A stretch of DNA of 64,000 nucleotides from Bisgaard Taxon 45. Lineage in GTDB: Bacteria; Pseudomonadota; Gammaproteobacteria; Enterobacterales; Pasteurellaceae. The translations under genes were made by a program, and so were the position numbers. Under the pieces are notes generated by a model that was given only the letters and a program-made list of their open reading frames with translations, had not been told where the DNA came from and did not search any database. Each line of letters begins with the position of its first letter. Positions within the stretch are counted from its first letter, which is position 1. The DNA is taken from the NCBI GenBank assembly GCA_030783905.1, contig JAQAHH010000002.1, forward strand, positions 1 to 64,000, in the 5' to 3' direction. Below, in pieces: positions 19,759 to 30,929 of this stretch.

Positions 19759-21021
19759 ATGACCACAACGTTACAAGAAATGGGCAAACGGGCTAAACAA
19801 GCCTCATTTGTACTCGCACAACTCTCACAACAACAAAAAAATCAAGCTCTCGACATGATTGCCCAGCAACTCGAAGCCCAAAGTGAGAAAATTTTAGCGG
19901 AAAACCAAAAAGACATCGCACTGGCAAAACAAAATGGTTTATCTGATGCGATAATTGATCGTCTTTTACTGACGCCATCACGATTAAGTGGCATGGCCAA
20001 TGATGTTCGCCATGTCATTTCCTTAGCTGACCCGGTTGGCAAACTCATTGATGGTGGCACGTTAGACAGCGGTTTAAAAATTGAACGCATTAGAGTGCCT
20101 CTTGGTGTGATAGGGACGATTTACGAAGCTCGCCCAAATGTCACTATTGATGTCGCAAGCTTATGCCTAAAAACAGGCAACGCCGTCATCTTACGCGGTG
20201 GAAAAGAAACACAATATTCCAATAAAATTTTAGTCGAGGTCGTGCAACAGGCCTTAGTTCAAGCTGGATTACCACAATATGCGGTGCAAGCTATTACCGA
20301 TCCCGATCGTAATCTCGTCATGGAATTACTCAAATTGGATCGTTATGTGGATATGATTATCCCTCGTGGTGGCGCAAGTTTACATGAGCTTTGTAAACAG
20401 CACTCGACCATTCCTGTGATTGTTGGTGGCATTGGCGTGTGTCATTTATTTGTGGAGCAAAGTGCCGATCTTGATAAAGCGCTACCTTTAATTGAAAACG
20501 CGAAGACACAACGTCCAAGTACCTGTAATACGTTGGAAACACTCCTTGTCCAACATAGTATTGCCGCACAATTCTTGCCGAAACTGGCACAATACTTGTC
20601 GGCGAAACAAGTAAAATTTCATGCTGATCCAACCGCACTTGCTATCTTACAATCGGTACAAGCAGATGTTGAACCTGTTCAAGCACATCAGCTACGCCAA
20701 GAATGGCTTTCTTATGATTTAAACGTGGTGATTGTTGACGATATGGAACAGGCTATTAACCATATTCGTGAATATGGAAGCCAACATTCAGACGGTATTC
20801 TCACCGGTTCACAACAGCTTGCTCAACAATTTGTTACCCAAGTGGATTCAGCAGCAGTTTATGTTAATGCCAGTACACGTTTTACAGACGGGGGACAATT
20901 TGGACTCGGTGCCGAAGTGGCGGTCAGTACACAAAAACTGCATGCGCGTGGCCCGATGGGATTGGAAGCCTTAACAACCTATAAATGGGTTTGTGTAGGT
21001 GACTATAGCACAAGGGGCTAA
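19759..21021 (+). CDS. proA: Glutamate-5-semialdehyde dehydrogenase
   Basis: ProA reduces gamma-glutamyl phosphate to glutamate semialdehyde with NADPH, the second step of proline synthesis. The 420-residue protein has the aldehyde dehydrogenase fold, with catalytic Cys256 in [11 protein letters not shown] and the substrate region [15 protein letters not shown]. The ATG at 19759, preceded by CAGGAAG, is preferred over an ATG nine codons earlier that overlaps the upstream gene. proB is not in the window, unlike the proBA pair of E. coli. Confidence 0.95.
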   Translation: MTTTLQEMGKRAKQASFVLAQLSQQQKNQALDMIAQQLEAQSEKILAENQKDIALAKQNGLSDAIIDRLLLTPSRLSGMANDVRHVISLADPVGKLIDGGTLDSGLKIERIRVPLGVIGTIYEARPNVTIDVASLCLKTGNAVILRGGKETQYSNKILVEVVQQALVQAGLPQYAVQAITDPDRNLVMELLKLDRYVDMIIPRGGASLHELCKQHSTIPVIVGGIGVCHLFVEQSADLDKALPLIENAKTQRPSTCNTLETLLVQHSIAAQFLPKLAQYLSAKQVKFHADPTALAILQSVQADVEPVQAHQLRQEWLSYDLNVVIVDDMEQAINHIREYGSQHSDGILTGSQQLAQQFVTQVDSAAVYVNASTRFTDGGQFGLGAEVAVSTQKLHARGPMGLEALTTYKWVCVGDYSTRG

Positions 21022-21142
21022 ACATCCTTTTTTACTTATAGTGGCCAAAGCTGGTCTCACAAAATGTATTTGACAATTTTTATTTGTTTTACCTTCAAAC
21101 ACAACAACGGAACATTAAAATAACGTGAACAGGAGCCAATCT

Positions 21143-22495
21143 ATGTCTCATCTTTCTATTGCTAAATTTGGTGGCACGAGTGTCGCTAATTATGCGGCTA
21201 TGTCCGCCTCAGCTAAAATCGTCATTAATGATCCCAATACTCGAGTTGTCGTGCTGTCCGCGTCCGCAGGGGTCACCAATTTACTCGTGGCGCTAGCAAA
21301 TGGCTGTGACAACGAAGAACGCGCTAAATTAATCAATGAAGTTCGCCAAATTCAAGAAAATATCCTTTCTGAATTAAAAGATGATCGCCTAGTACGCAAT
21401 AAAGTTGAAAAGTTACTGGCGAATATTGCCTCGCTTGCTGAAGCGGCAAGCCTAGCAACGTCTCCCGCCCTTACTGATGAACTGATCAGTCATGGGGAAA
21501 TGATGTCTTCTCTGATCTTTGTTGAAATCTTACGGGAATTAAATACACAATCCACTTGGGTCGATGTGCGTAATATTATTGCCACAGATAGTCATTTTGG
21601 GAAAGCGATCCCAAATGATCAAAAAACACAAGAAAACAGTACACATATGTTGAAACCCTTGATTGATCGTGGTGAGTTGATTATTACCCAAGGCTTTATT
21701 GGTCGAGATGAACAAGGTAGAACCACCACATTAGGTCGAGGTGGTAGTGATTACTCTGCTGCATTATTAGCTGAAGTATTCAATGCAAAAGATGTACTGA
21801 TTTGGACGGATGTGGCAGGTATTTATAGTACTGATCCACGAATTGTACCGAATGCGAAACGTATTGATACCATGAGTTTTTCGGAAGCCGCTGAAATGGC
21901 GACCTTTGGCGCAAAAGTGTTACATCCCGCCACATTGTTACCCGCAGTACGGAGTAATATTCCTGTTTATGTTGGTTCTAGCAAAGCACCAGACGCCGGG
22001 GGAACTTGGGTCACACGCGATCCTCAACCAAGACCCACTTTCCGCGCCATTGCGTTACGACGTGATCAAACCCTACTGACTCTTTCTAGCTTAAATATGC
22101 TACATGCACAAGGCTTTCTCGCTAACGTGTTTACGATTTTAGCCAAACATAAAATTTCTGTGGACGTGGTCACGACCTCAGAGGTCAGTATCGCGCTGAC
22201 CTTGGATAAAACAGGTTCAGCTTCTTCTGGGATCAGTTTACTTTCAACTGAACTGATTGACGAATTAAGCCAATGTTGTAGTGTTAAAGTGGACAGTGAT
22301 CTCGCTTTAGTCGCCTTAATCGGTAACGATTTACATATTACCTCCGGCATCGCAAAGCGTATTTTTGATACCTTAGCAGATTATAATATCCGTTCCATCA
22401 GTTATGGTGCAAGTACCAATAATGTCTGTATTCTGGTCGGCAATGCACATGCTGATGCAGTCGTTGCTGCATTACATAAGCATCTGTTTGAATAA
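21143..22495 (+). CDS. lysC: Lysine-sensitive aspartokinase III
   Basis: LysC phosphorylates aspartate, the entry to the lysine, threonine, methionine and diaminopimelate pathways. The 450-residue protein starts near KFGGTSVAN, the kinase motif, has TLGRGGSDYSAALLAEV in the catalytic core, and ends with two ACT-type regulatory segments (about 310-450). Length and sequence match monofunctional E. coli LysC rather than ThrA or MetL, which carry a dehydrogenase. AGGAG precedes the ATG at 21143. The 121-bp region upstream is too short for a lysine riboswitch and shows no such fold. Confidence 0.94.
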   Translation: MSHLSIAKFGGTSVANYAAMSASAKIVINDPNTRVVVLSASAGVTNLLVALANGCDNEERAKLINEVRQIQENILSELKDDRLVRNKVEKLLANIASLAEAASLATSPALTDELISHGEMMSSLIFVEILRELNTQSTWVDVRNIIATDSHFGKAIPNDQKTQENSTHMLKPLIDRGELIITQGFIGRDEQGRTTTLGRGGSDYSAALLAEVFNAKDVLIWTDVAGIYSTDPRIVPNAKRIDTMSFSEAAEMATFGAKVLHPATLLPAVRSNIPVYVGSSKAPDAGGTWVTRDPQPRPTFRAIALRRDQTLLTLSSLNMLHAQGFLANVFTILAKHKISVDVVTTSEVSIALTLDKTGSASSGISLLSTELIDELSQCCSVKVDSDLALVALIGNDLHITSGIAKRIFDTLADYNIRSISYGASTNNVCILVGNAHADAVVAALHKHLFE

Positions 22496-22507
22496 TGCTC
22501 AATAAAG

Positions 22508-22547
22508 AAACGGTTAAGTAAAAAGAAAGCATACTTAACCGTTTTTA
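22508..22547 (+). terminator. lysC terminator
   Basis: A 13-bp perfect stem, AAACGGTTAAGTA with TACTTAACCGTTT, an 11-nt loop and following T. Confidence 0.92.
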
Positions 22548-22607
22548 CCTTCTACAATTCATCTCTCTCCTCAAATAAAAACGTAAATTACATTGAGATT
22601 AATGTAA

Positions 22608-23969
<1,362 letters not shown>

Positions 23970-23997
23970 TCCGCTAGAGGCAATGATCATCCTAGAT

Positions 23998-24033
23998 AAA
24001 TGGAAAGCAGAATTAATCCGCTTTCCATTTTTT
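23998..24033 (+). terminator. purA terminator
   Basis: AAATGGAAAGC and GCTTTCCATTT form an 11-bp stem with an 11-nt loop followed by T. Confidence 0.9.
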
Positions 24034-24165
24034 GTAGCTTTATTGATGGCCATAACCGCAATGATTGACAAAAGAAAACCAATCCATTCCAGCCTGTTAA
24101 ACGATATCGAGCAACTATCCAATCATTCCCCCTCTTAACAAACTGACACTTTATTCTCACATTTT

Positions 24166-24179
24166 TTGATCTCGATCAC
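24166..24179 (+). promoter_or_regulatory. FNR-like box upstream of nrdD
   Basis: TTGAT-CTCG-ATCAC matches the FNR consensus TTGAT-N4-ATCAA at 9 of 10 positions. It lies 203 bp before the nrdD start, in the 412-bp intergenic region after purA. Activation of the anaerobic reductase by FNR is known in E. coli. The same bases also form a weak CRP-like half pair. Confidence 0.6.
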
Positions 24180-24294
24180 ATTTTTAATAAAAATTATTGA
24201 GAATAGTTATTAATTTCAAATAAAAATTTTCCCAATAAAACCAATTAGTAAGGCTTAATAGCGCTGTCTTTTCATCCTTAAATGAACATAAAAA

Positions 24295-24340
24295 ACACTA
24301 TATCTTGTGGTTGAAAATAAAATTTTAACTATATATAGTA
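24295..24340 (+). promoter_or_regulatory. Pair of NrdR-like boxes upstream of nrdD
   Basis: ACACTATATCTTGTGG (24295-24310) and TAACTATATATAGTA (24326-24340) both fit the NrdR box pattern around CTATATATnGT. Their starts are 31 bp apart, three helical turns, which is the spacing typical of NrdR operators. They lie 40-90 bp before the nrdD start, overlapping the expected promoter, so they should repress nrdDG when nucleotides are plentiful. Confidence 0.75.
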
Positions 24341-24381
24341 TCTCCATTCTTGGGTCATAGAGATAAAAATAGGGTAAAAAA

Positions 24382-26523
24382 ATGGCGACGTTCTTTGTAA
24401 TTAAACGTGATGGTTCACGCACGGGATTTGAAATCCAGCGTATTATTAATGCAATTAAAAAAGCCGCACAGGCGGTGAATATCGAAGATGAACGCTACTG
24501 TTACGCAATTGGACAACAAGTATGCGATGAAATCTTCACCCGCTATCAACAAGAAATTGATATCAGTCATATTCAACATATTGTCGAAAATGCGTTGATG
24601 GTAGGGAAATATCCCGAAATTGCGCGTGCTTATATTGAATATCGCCATGATAGGGATCTCGCACGAGAAAAACGTAGCCAACTCACACAGGAAATCGAAG
24701 GTCTCATTCAGCAAAGTAATGTTGAGCTACTTAATGAAAATGCCAATAAAGATGCCAAAGTCATCCCTACGCAGCGAGATCTATTAGCCGGTATTGTGGC
24801 AAAACATTATGCTAAACGTTATATCTTGCCACGCGATGTCGTAGAAGCACATGAGAAAGGGGAAATTCATTATCACGATTTAGACTACGCGCCTTTCTTC
24901 CCGATGTTTAACTGTATGCTTGTCGATCTCAAAGGGATGCTCAGCAATGGTTTCAAAATGGGAAATGCCGAAATTGAACCACCAAAATCGATCACAACGG
25001 CAACCGCGGTGACTGCACAAATTATCGCACAAGTCGCTAGCCATATTTATGGTGGCACAACCATTAACCGTATTGATGAAGTGCTAGCGCCATACGTACA
25101 GTTAAGCTATGAAAAACATTTAAAAAATGCCGCTCAATGGAAAGTACCCGAACCTGAAGCCTATGCGAAGGCATTAATTGAAAAAGAATGTTTCGATGCT
25201 TTCCAATCATTAGAATACGAAGTCAATACGCTACATACATCAAATGGACAGACACCTTTTGTGACCTTTGGCTTTGGTCTAGGGACAACTTGGCCGTCGC
25301 AACTTATTCAGCGTTCTATTTTAAAAAATCGTATCCGTGGCTTAGGCAAAAACCATAAAACTCCGGTCTTCCCAAAGCTGGTATTTACCATTAAAAAAGG
25401 CATTAATCACAGCCCGCATGATCCGAACTATGACATTAAACAACTTGCGTTAGAATGTGCATCTAAACGGATGTATCCTGACATTCTCAATTATGACCAA
25501 GTCGTGAAAGTGACAGGTTCTTTTAAAGCACCAATGGGATGCCGAAGTTTCTTAGGTGCGTATCAGGAAGAAGGCGAAGAAATACATGATGGTCGTAACA
25601 ATTTGGGGGTGGTGAGCTTAAATTTACCGCGGATTGCAATTGAAGCGAAAGCCAAGCATTGTGCCCAAAGTGCGGTCGAATTTTATAAGCTTTTAGATCA
25701 GCGTCTCGCAATTGCCAAAAAAGCCTTAATGACACGTATTGCTCGCTTAGAACATACCAAAGCTCGCGTGGCCCCTATTCTATATATGGAAGGGGCGTGC
25801 GGTGTACGCTTAAAAGCAGATGATAATGTGGCTAAAATCTTTAAAAACGGACGTGCCTCTATTTCCTTGGGCTATATCGGTATCCATGAAACGATCAACG
25901 CTCTTTATGGTGACAAACATATCTATGACGATGAACAGCTTCGCCAAAAAGGGGTTGAGATCGTTGAATATTTACACGATACCGTGCAACGTTGGAAACA
26001 AGAAACAGGTTATGCTTTCAGTCTCTATTCAACTCCAAGTGAAAATCTTTGTGACCGTTTTTGCCGCTTAGATACTAAACAGTTTGGCCTTATCGAAGGA
26101 GTAACGGATAAAGGCTACTATACCAATAGCTATCATTTAGATGTGGAGAAGAAAGTCAATCCTTACGATAAGATAGATTTTGAACTGCCTTATCCACCTT
26201 TTGCAAACGGTGGCTTTATTTGCTATGGTGAATACCCGAATATCCAGCACAACCTAAAAGCACTGGAAGATGTCTGGGATTATAGTTATGACAGAGTGCC
26301 TTACTACGGCACAAATACACCGATTGATGAATGCTATGAATGTGGTTTCAGTGGTGAGTTTGAATGCACAAGTAAAGGCTTTACTTGCCCAAAATGTGGT
26401 AACCATGACAGCGAGAAGGTCTCCGTGACCCGACGTGTCTGTGGTTACCTTGGTAGCCCAGATGCCAGACCATTCAATGCAGGTAAACAAGAAGAAGTCA
26501 AACGCAGAGTAAAACATCTCTAG
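24382..26523 (+). CDS. nrdD: Anaerobic ribonucleoside-triphosphate reductase (class III)
   Basis: NrdD reduces ribonucleoside triphosphates to deoxy forms without oxygen, using a glycyl radical. The 713-residue protein has an N-terminal ATP-cone (about 1-95), the ten-stranded barrel core, a C-terminal zinc site with Cys651, 654, 669 and 672, and the glycyl-radical motif RVCGYLGSPDARPFNAGK with Gly688. All key residues are present, so it should be active. It is followed by its activase nrdG after a 69-bp gap that holds a hairpin. Upstream NrdR- and FNR-like boxes fit control by nucleotide state and by oxygen. Confidence 0.97.
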   Translation: MATFFVIKRDGSRTGFEIQRIINAIKKAAQAVNIEDERYCYAIGQQVCDEIFTRYQQEIDISHIQHIVENALMVGKYPEIARAYIEYRHDRDLAREKRSQLTQEIEGLIQQSNVELLNENANKDAKVIPTQRDLLAGIVAKHYAKRYILPRDVVEAHEKGEIHYHDLDYAPFFPMFNCMLVDLKGMLSNGFKMGNAEIEPPKSITTATAVTAQIIAQVASHIYGGTTINRIDEVLAPYVQLSYEKHLKNAAQWKVPEPEAYAKALIEKECFDAFQSLEYEVNTLHTSNGQTPFVTFGFGLGTTWPSQLIQRSILKNRIRGLGKNHKTPVFPKLVFTIKKGINHSPHDPNYDIKQLALECASKRMYPDILNYDQVVKVTGSFKAPMGCRSFLGAYQEEGEEIHDGRNNLGVVSLNLPRIAIEAKAKHCAQSAVEFYKLLDQRLAIAKKALMTRIARLEHTKARVAPILYMEGACGVRLKADDNVAKIFKNGRASISLGYIGIHETINALYGDKHIYDDEQLRQKGVEIVEYLHDTVQRWKQETGYAFSLYSTPSENLCDRFCRLDTKQFGLIEGVTDKGYYTNSYHLDVEKKVNPYDKIDFELPYPPFANGGFICYGEYPNIQHNLKALEDVWDYSYDRVPYYGTNTPIDECYECGFSGEFECTSKGFTCPKCGNHDSEKVSVTRRVCGYLGSPDARPFNAGKQEEVKRRVKHL

Positions 26524-26527
26524 TTAA

Positions 26528-26561
26528 TCCGACGTCCTGAGCATAGCTCCTAGACGTCGGA
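26528..26561 (+). other. Intercistronic hairpin between nrdD and nrdG
   Basis: CCGACGTC (26529-26536) pairs perfectly with GACGTCGG (26553-26560), with a smaller AGC/GCT pairing inside the loop. No T run follows, so it is not a classical terminator. It could protect or trim the message and so set the nrdD to nrdG ratio. Confidence 0.6.
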
Positions 26562-26592
26562 ATTATAGAAAACAAGTAGGGTGAAGCCTATC

Positions 26593-27072
26593 ATGAATTA
26601 TGTCCAATATTATCCCACAGATATTGTCAATGGGGAGGGGACAAGATGTACACTTTTTGTCAGTGGCTGTACGCATGCTTGCCGAGGTTGCTACAATAAA
26701 AAAAGCTGGTCTTTTTGTGCGGGTCTTCCTTTTGATGAAAAAATGGAAGCACAAATTCTCCAAGATCTGAAAGACACACGAATTAAACGCCAAGGATTAA
26801 CCTTAACAGGCGGGGATCCCTTACACCCAAAAAATCTGGCCGTGTTGCTTCCTTTTGTAAAGCGTATCAAACATGAATGCCCTGATAAAGACCTTTGGGT
26901 ATGGACAGGTTATACGCTAACAGAACTCAAAAAAGACGAATTCCAACGTCAGATATTGCCTTACATTGATGTATTAATTGATGGTAAATTTGAACAAGAC
27001 AAAGCGGATCCTAGCCTTATCTGGCGAGGATCCGCTAATCAAATCATTCATCGGTTTACACAATTAAGTTAA
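26593..27072 (+). CDS. nrdG: Anaerobic ribonucleotide reductase-activating protein
   Basis: NrdG is a radical-SAM enzyme that makes the glycyl radical on NrdD. The 159-residue protein has the iron-sulfur motif CTHACRGC with Cys26, 30 and 33, and the SAM-binding TLTGGDPL. The ATG at 26593 follows a TAGGGTG site; a GTG four codons earlier is less likely because it sits inside that site. Its last 9 bp overlap the end of a small gene read from the other strand. Confidence 0.95.
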   Translation: MNYVQYYPTDIVNGEGTRCTLFVSGCTHACRGCYNKKSWSFCAGLPFDEKMEAQILQDLKDTRIKRQGLTLTGGDPLHPKNLAVLLPFVKRIKHECPDKDLWVWTGYTLTELKKDEFQRQILPYIDVLIDGKFEQDKADPSLIWRGSANQIIHRFTQLS

Positions 27073-27306
27073 GGCCAAAAAAGCAATGACATTACCCAGT
27101 ATGAAGAGAATCATACCTAAAATAAGGTTAAATTTCGCTGAATGTGAAAAGAGTTTTTCCCATTTTCGTCGTTGCTTTTGTATTTGCTGGTTTTGATATG
27201 CAGGTTTAACAACTTGTATATCAGACCAATCTTTTGAAACCAAAATATTACGCTCAGAAAGTAATAAAGAAAAGCGTAATAAAGCTAACATCCTTGCTTT
27301 TAGCAT
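27064..27306 (-). CDS. Small putative membrane protein
   Basis: The 80-residue reading frame encodes a basic N-terminal part and one strong hydrophobic segment at the C-terminus (about 58-79, FNLILGMILFILGNVIAFLA). A weak AGAAG site precedes the ATG. No family is recognised. It converges with and overlaps nrdG by 9 bp and is followed upstream by the YjjV-type hydrolase in the same direction. It could be a C-tail-anchored protein, but a chance frame cannot be excluded. Confidence 0.45.
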   Translation of the reverse strand: MLKARMLALLRFSLLLSERNILVSKDWSDIQVVKPAYQNQQIQKQRRKWEKLFSHSAKFNLILGMILFILGNVIAFLALT

Positions 27307-27343
27307 AAGTTATCTTCTCAACATAAAAAGGATAAATGAAACG

Positions 27344-28135
27344 TTAAACTGAAAATAATTTGCAACTATTTTGCCAAATAGTGCGTTTAATTTCTTCTGG
27401 CTTTTCAGCTCTTAATTCACATAAATGAGTAAAGATATTGGCAATTCTCTCTGGTCGATTAACTTGTCCTTGAAACCCATATATTGGCATATCAGGGGCA
27501 TCAGTTTCTAATACGAGACAATCTAAAGGTAAACGACGAATCACGTCACGTGTTTTATTAGCGCGTTGATACGTAATCGTTCCCCCTACCCCAATTTTAT
27601 AGCCGAGATCAACAAAACGTGTTGCTTGTTGATAGCTGCCAGAAAAGCCGTGGATAATACCATACATTGATGAAGAAATATACCGTAAAAAAGGAATAAG
27701 TTGATCATGTGCTTTGCGAGAATGTAAACTGACCGTTAGCCCGTATTGTTTTGCCAACATCAGTTGCATTTCAAGAAATTCGCACTGTTTTTCCCACAAT
27801 CCGTCTTCTAACAATGTTGCGACTGCCCTGTCCAATCCAATTTCTGCAACAGCGCAACAATTGAAAGAACGTTTTTCCAACGCTTGCTGTAAGCTGTCTA
27901 AATCCGCATAAGTATGTTGCTTAATATACAGAGGGTGTAGTCCCAATCCGTAATATAATTGCTCAGGATACATTGCAGCCATTTGAGCCAGTGTTGAAAA
28001 ATGATCAACAGATACCCCAACCATTAACATCTTTTGTACGCCAGCTTGTTCTGCGTGTTCAACTAATTGTGCAAGCGTTTCGCCTGTTTCTTGCTGTAAA
28101 TAATCTAAATGGATATGTGTATCAAAAAATGGCAT
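27344..28135 (-). CDS. yjjV: TatD-family metal-dependent hydrolase, YjjV type
   Basis: The 263-residue protein is a TIM-barrel metallohydrolase. It keeps the TatD metal ligands: DTHIHLD at the N-terminus (His7, His9), AEIGLD with the bridging Glu, SLHSR, IHGFSG and ETDAPDMP. Sequence around LGLHP and YGFQGQVNRPE fits the YjjV branch better than TatD or YcfH. Members are predicted or shown to be DNases of the TatD type, but the physiological substrate of YjjV is not established. It lies upstream of the small membrane protein gene on the same strand. Confidence 0.85.
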   Translation of the reverse strand: MPFFDTHIHLDYLQQETGETLAQLVEHAEQAGVQKMLMVGVSVDHFSTLAQMAAMYPEQLYYGLGLHPLYIKQHTYADLDSLQQALEKRSFNCCAVAEIGLDRAVATLLEDGLWEKQCEFLEMQLMLAKQYGLTVSLHSRKAHDQLIPFLRYISSSMYGIIHGFSGSYQQATRFVDLGYKIGVGGTITYQRANKTRDVIRRLPLDCLVLETDAPDMPIYGFQGQVNRPERIANIFTHLCELRAEKPEEIKRTIWQNSCKLFSV

Positions 28136-28238
28136 ACAATTTTGTATTCTTTCTTTATGTATTGAAACTCAGCTAGGGGAGATATTCCCCTTGCCGTCAA
28201 AATAACAAGTAAATATAAAATAGTGAGGCGAAACAGCG

Positions 28239-28790
28239 CTACTCAACAGTGACAGACTGAATGACCACTGGCTCTTTCGGCACATCACGATGAAAGCCGA
28301 CACGTTCTGTCTTCACTTGACTAATACGCTCAACCACCTCCATGCCTTCTACGACATGAGCAAAGACTGCATAGCCCCAGCCTTTTTCTGTTTCTGAACT
28401 AAAATTTAAAAAATCATTGTCAACGGTATTGATAAAAAATTGCGCAGTGGCTGAATGGGGATCAGACGTCCGCGCCATTGCAACCGTACCGCGCAAATTT
28501 TTTAAGCCATTATTCGCCTCATTGAGAATCGGTGCTTGCGTTTTCTTTTGTTTCATCCCCACATCGAATCCCCCTGCTTGAACCATGAAACCAGGGATCA
28601 CTCGATGAAAAATTGAGCCATTATAAAATCCCGTTTGGCTATAATGTAGAAAATTCTGAGTGCTAATTGGCGCTTTCTCCTCTTCTAACACCATTTTAAT
28701 ATCGCCATAATTGGTATGTAAAACCACATTCTTTGCTTGAGCAGCACAAACAACGCCAGCAAGCAAAAGTGCGGTAATTATTCTTAACAT
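28239..28790 (-). CDS. ppiA: Periplasmic peptidyl-prolyl cis-trans isomerase (cyclophilin A type)
   Basis: This 183-residue cyclophilin starts with a clear signal peptide ([20 protein letters not shown], cleavage after AQA), so it should fold proteins in the periplasm. The core has the cyclophilin active-site stretches [14 protein letters not shown] and [17 protein letters not shown] Trp at the cyclosporin-contact position is not evident, as in bacterial cyclophilins. It is adjacent to a cytoplasmic paralogue with 50 bp between them, evidently a tandem duplication in which one copy gained or kept export. Confidence 0.92.
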   Translation of the reverse strand: MLRIITALLLAGVVCAAQAKNVVLHTNYGDIKMVLEEEKAPISTQNFLHYSQTGFYNGSIFHRVIPGFMVQAGGFDVGMKQKKTQAPILNEANNGLKNLRGTVAMARTSDPHSATAQFFINTVDNDFLNFSSETEKGWGYAVFAHVVEGMEVVERISQVKTERVGFHRDVPKEPVVIQSVTVE

Positions 28791-28840
28791 TTTTTCTCTT
28801 CTCCTAAAAGAATCCCCTCAATTACGAGGGGAAACACTGA

Positions 28841-29350
28841 TTATTCAACAGTCACAGCAGTAATCACGATAGTTTCTGTTGGGACATCTTGATGGAACCC
28901 TTTATTTCCCGTTTTCACGCCTTTGATCTTATCTACGACATCCATACCCTCAACAACTTCACCAAATACCGCATATCCCCATTCTTGTACCACGTTTTTA
29001 CCAAATAATTCTTTTGAACGATGATCTAAAAAGGTATTATCTGCGACATTAATGAAAAATTGTGCCGTCGCAGAATGGGGATCAGATGTCCGCGCCATCG
29101 CGATGGTACCCCGTTTATTACTTAAACCATTATTGGCTTCATTTTGGATAGGCGCATTCGTCTTTTTCTCACGCATCGTCTCATCCATACCACCACCTTG
29201 GATCATAAATCCATCGATAACACGATGAAAAATTGTGTTATCATAGAATCCACTTTTACAGTAATTTACAAAGTTTTGCGCTGTGTTCGGTGCTTTTTCA
29301 TGATCTAATTGAATTTTGATGTTACCCAAGTTAGTATGTAATGTAATCAT
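28841..29350 (-). CDS. ppiB: Cytoplasmic peptidyl-prolyl cis-trans isomerase B
   Basis: The 169-residue cyclophilin has no signal peptide and begins [20 protein letters not shown], as in E. coli PpiB. The active-site segment [14 protein letters not shown] and [16 protein letters not shown] are intact. It shares long identical blocks with the following ppiA. Its start faces cysS across a 149-bp divergent region; the ppiB-cysS arrangement is also known from related genomes. Confidence 0.93.
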   Translation of the reverse strand: MITLHTNLGNIKIQLDHEKAPNTAQNFVNYCKSGFYDNTIFHRVIDGFMIQGGGMDETMREKKTNAPIQNEANNGLSNKRGTIAMARTSDPHSATAQFFINVADNTFLDHRSKELFGKNVVQEWGYAVFGEVVEGMDVVDKIKGVKTGNKGFHQDVPTETIVITAVTVE

Positions 29351-29499
29351 ATCTGTTTTCCTCTAAATGTTTTATATCATTAGATTATTTCATAAAAGCA
29401 CATTAAATGCTATAAAGTAACTTTGTTTATAGCAAATTACGCTATGCTAAAAGTAGGGTCCTATTTATAACATTCCTATCCACTTAAGAGAACCAATCC

Positions 29500-30879
29500 A
29501 TGCTAAAAATTTTTAATACATTAACAAGAGAAAAAGAAATCTTTAAACCTATTAATGCCAACAAAGTCGGTATGTATGTTTGCGGTATTACGGTTTATGA
29601 TTTATGCCACGTAGGACACGGGCGTACATTCGTTTGTTTTGATGTGATTGCTCGTTATCTTCGGTATTTAGGTTATGACTTAACTTATGTGCGTAACATC
29701 ACAGATGTGGATGATAAAATTATCAAGCGTGCATTAGAAAATAATGAATCTTGCAACCAACTCGTTGACAGAATGATTGCGGAAATGCACAAAGACTTTG
29801 ATGCGCTCAATGTCTTGCGCCCTGATTTAGAACCACGTGCCACTCATCATATTCCTGAAATTATAGCCATGATTGAAAAATTGATTGCTCGTCAACATGC
29901 TTATGTATCACGCAATGGCGATGTCATGTTTGATGTCGAAAGTTTTAAACAATATGGCAAACTTTCTCGTCAGAATTTAGAGCAGCTTCAAGCAGGTGCG
30001 CGGGTTGAAATTGTCAGTATCAAGAAAAACCCAATGGATTTTGTGTTATGGAAAATGTCAAAACCGGGCGAGCCAAGTTGGTCCTCACCTTGGGGAGAAG
30101 GCCGTCCTGGTTGGCATATTGAATGCTCTGCCATGAACTATAAAGAATTGGGTGAGCATTTTGATATCCATGGCGGTGGTTCAGATTTAACGTTCCCGCA
30201 TCATGAAAATGAGATTGCACAGTCTTGTTGTGCCCATGGTGGACGCTATGTGAACTACTGGATGCATTCTGGCATGATTATGGTCGATCGAGAAAAAATG
30301 TCCAAATCGCTAGGTAATTTCTTTACATTACGTGAGGTATTATCACTCTATGATGCAGAAAGTGTACGTTACTTTTTACTGACTGCACATTACCGCAGTC
30401 CATTAAATTACAGTGAAGAAAATCTTAATCTTGCGCACAGTGCCTTAGAGCGTTTATATACGGCATTACGTGGCACAGACCCCACTGCAGTCGCAACAGA
30501 AGGACAACATTATCTTGCAGCCTTTAGAGAAGCAATGGATGATGATTTCAATACCCCAAAAGCCATTTCAGTCTTATTTGAAATCACACGCGAGCTCAAC
30601 AAACTGAAAAATGAAGATAAGTCAAAAGCGAATGCGCTCGCAGCACGCTTACGTGAATTAGCAGGAATATTAGGTTTACTCAACCAAGACCCTGAAGAAT
30701 TCTTACAATCTGGTTCAAATAATGATGACGTCGAGTTGATTGAAGCCTTAATCAAACAACGTAATGATGCCCGAGCCGTAAAAGATTGGGCAAGTGCGGA
30801 CTTAGCACGCAGTAAACTCGCTGAAATGGGCGTGGTATTGGAAGATGGCCTAAATGGCACTACTTGGCGTAAACTGTAA
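29500..30879 (+). CDS. cysS: Cysteine-tRNA ligase
   Basis: CysS charges tRNA-Cys. The 459-residue class I synthetase has the HIGH-type motif HVGH at 37-40, the KMSKS loop at 266-270, and the zinc site expected at Cys28, Cys209, His234 and Glu238, which explains its cysteine selectivity. Length and motifs match E. coli CysS. It is monocistronic and ends with a strong terminator. Confidence 0.97.
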   Translation: MLKIFNTLTREKEIFKPINANKVGMYVCGITVYDLCHVGHGRTFVCFDVIARYLRYLGYDLTYVRNITDVDDKIIKRALENNESCNQLVDRMIAEMHKDFDALNVLRPDLEPRATHHIPEIIAMIEKLIARQHAYVSRNGDVMFDVESFKQYGKLSRQNLEQLQAGARVEIVSIKKNPMDFVLWKMSKPGEPSWSSPWGEGRPGWHIECSAMNYKELGEHFDIHGGGSDLTFPHHENEIAQSCCAHGGRYVNYWMHSGMIMVDREKMSKSLGNFFTLREVLSLYDAESVRYFLLTAHYRSPLNYSEENLNLAHSALERLYTALRGTDPTAVATEGQHYLAAFREAMDDDFNTPKAISVLFEITRELNKLKNEDKSKANALAARLRELAGILGLLNQDPEEFLQSGSNNDDVELIEALIKQRNDARAVKDWASADLARSKLAEMGVVLEDGLNGTTWRKL

Positions 30880-30889
30880 CTAAAAAATC

Positions 30890-30927
30890 ATAAAAAAATG
30901 GCAAGATGCACATCTTGCCATTTTTTT
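30890..30927. terminator. Terminator between cysS and the TerB-like gene
   Basis: A 13-bp perfect stem (AAATGGCAAGATG with CATCTTGCCATTT), with A and T runs on either side, can serve both converging genes. Confidence 0.92.
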
Positions 30928-30929
30928 AA

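Noticed and set aside
21022..21142. Lysine riboswitch before lysC
   Set aside because: The gap is only 121 bp and shows no paired core or terminator of the lysine riboswitch.
24052..24144. 30-codon frame between purA and nrdD
   Set aside because: No ribosome-binding site and no recognisable features; the region is better explained as regulatory sequence.
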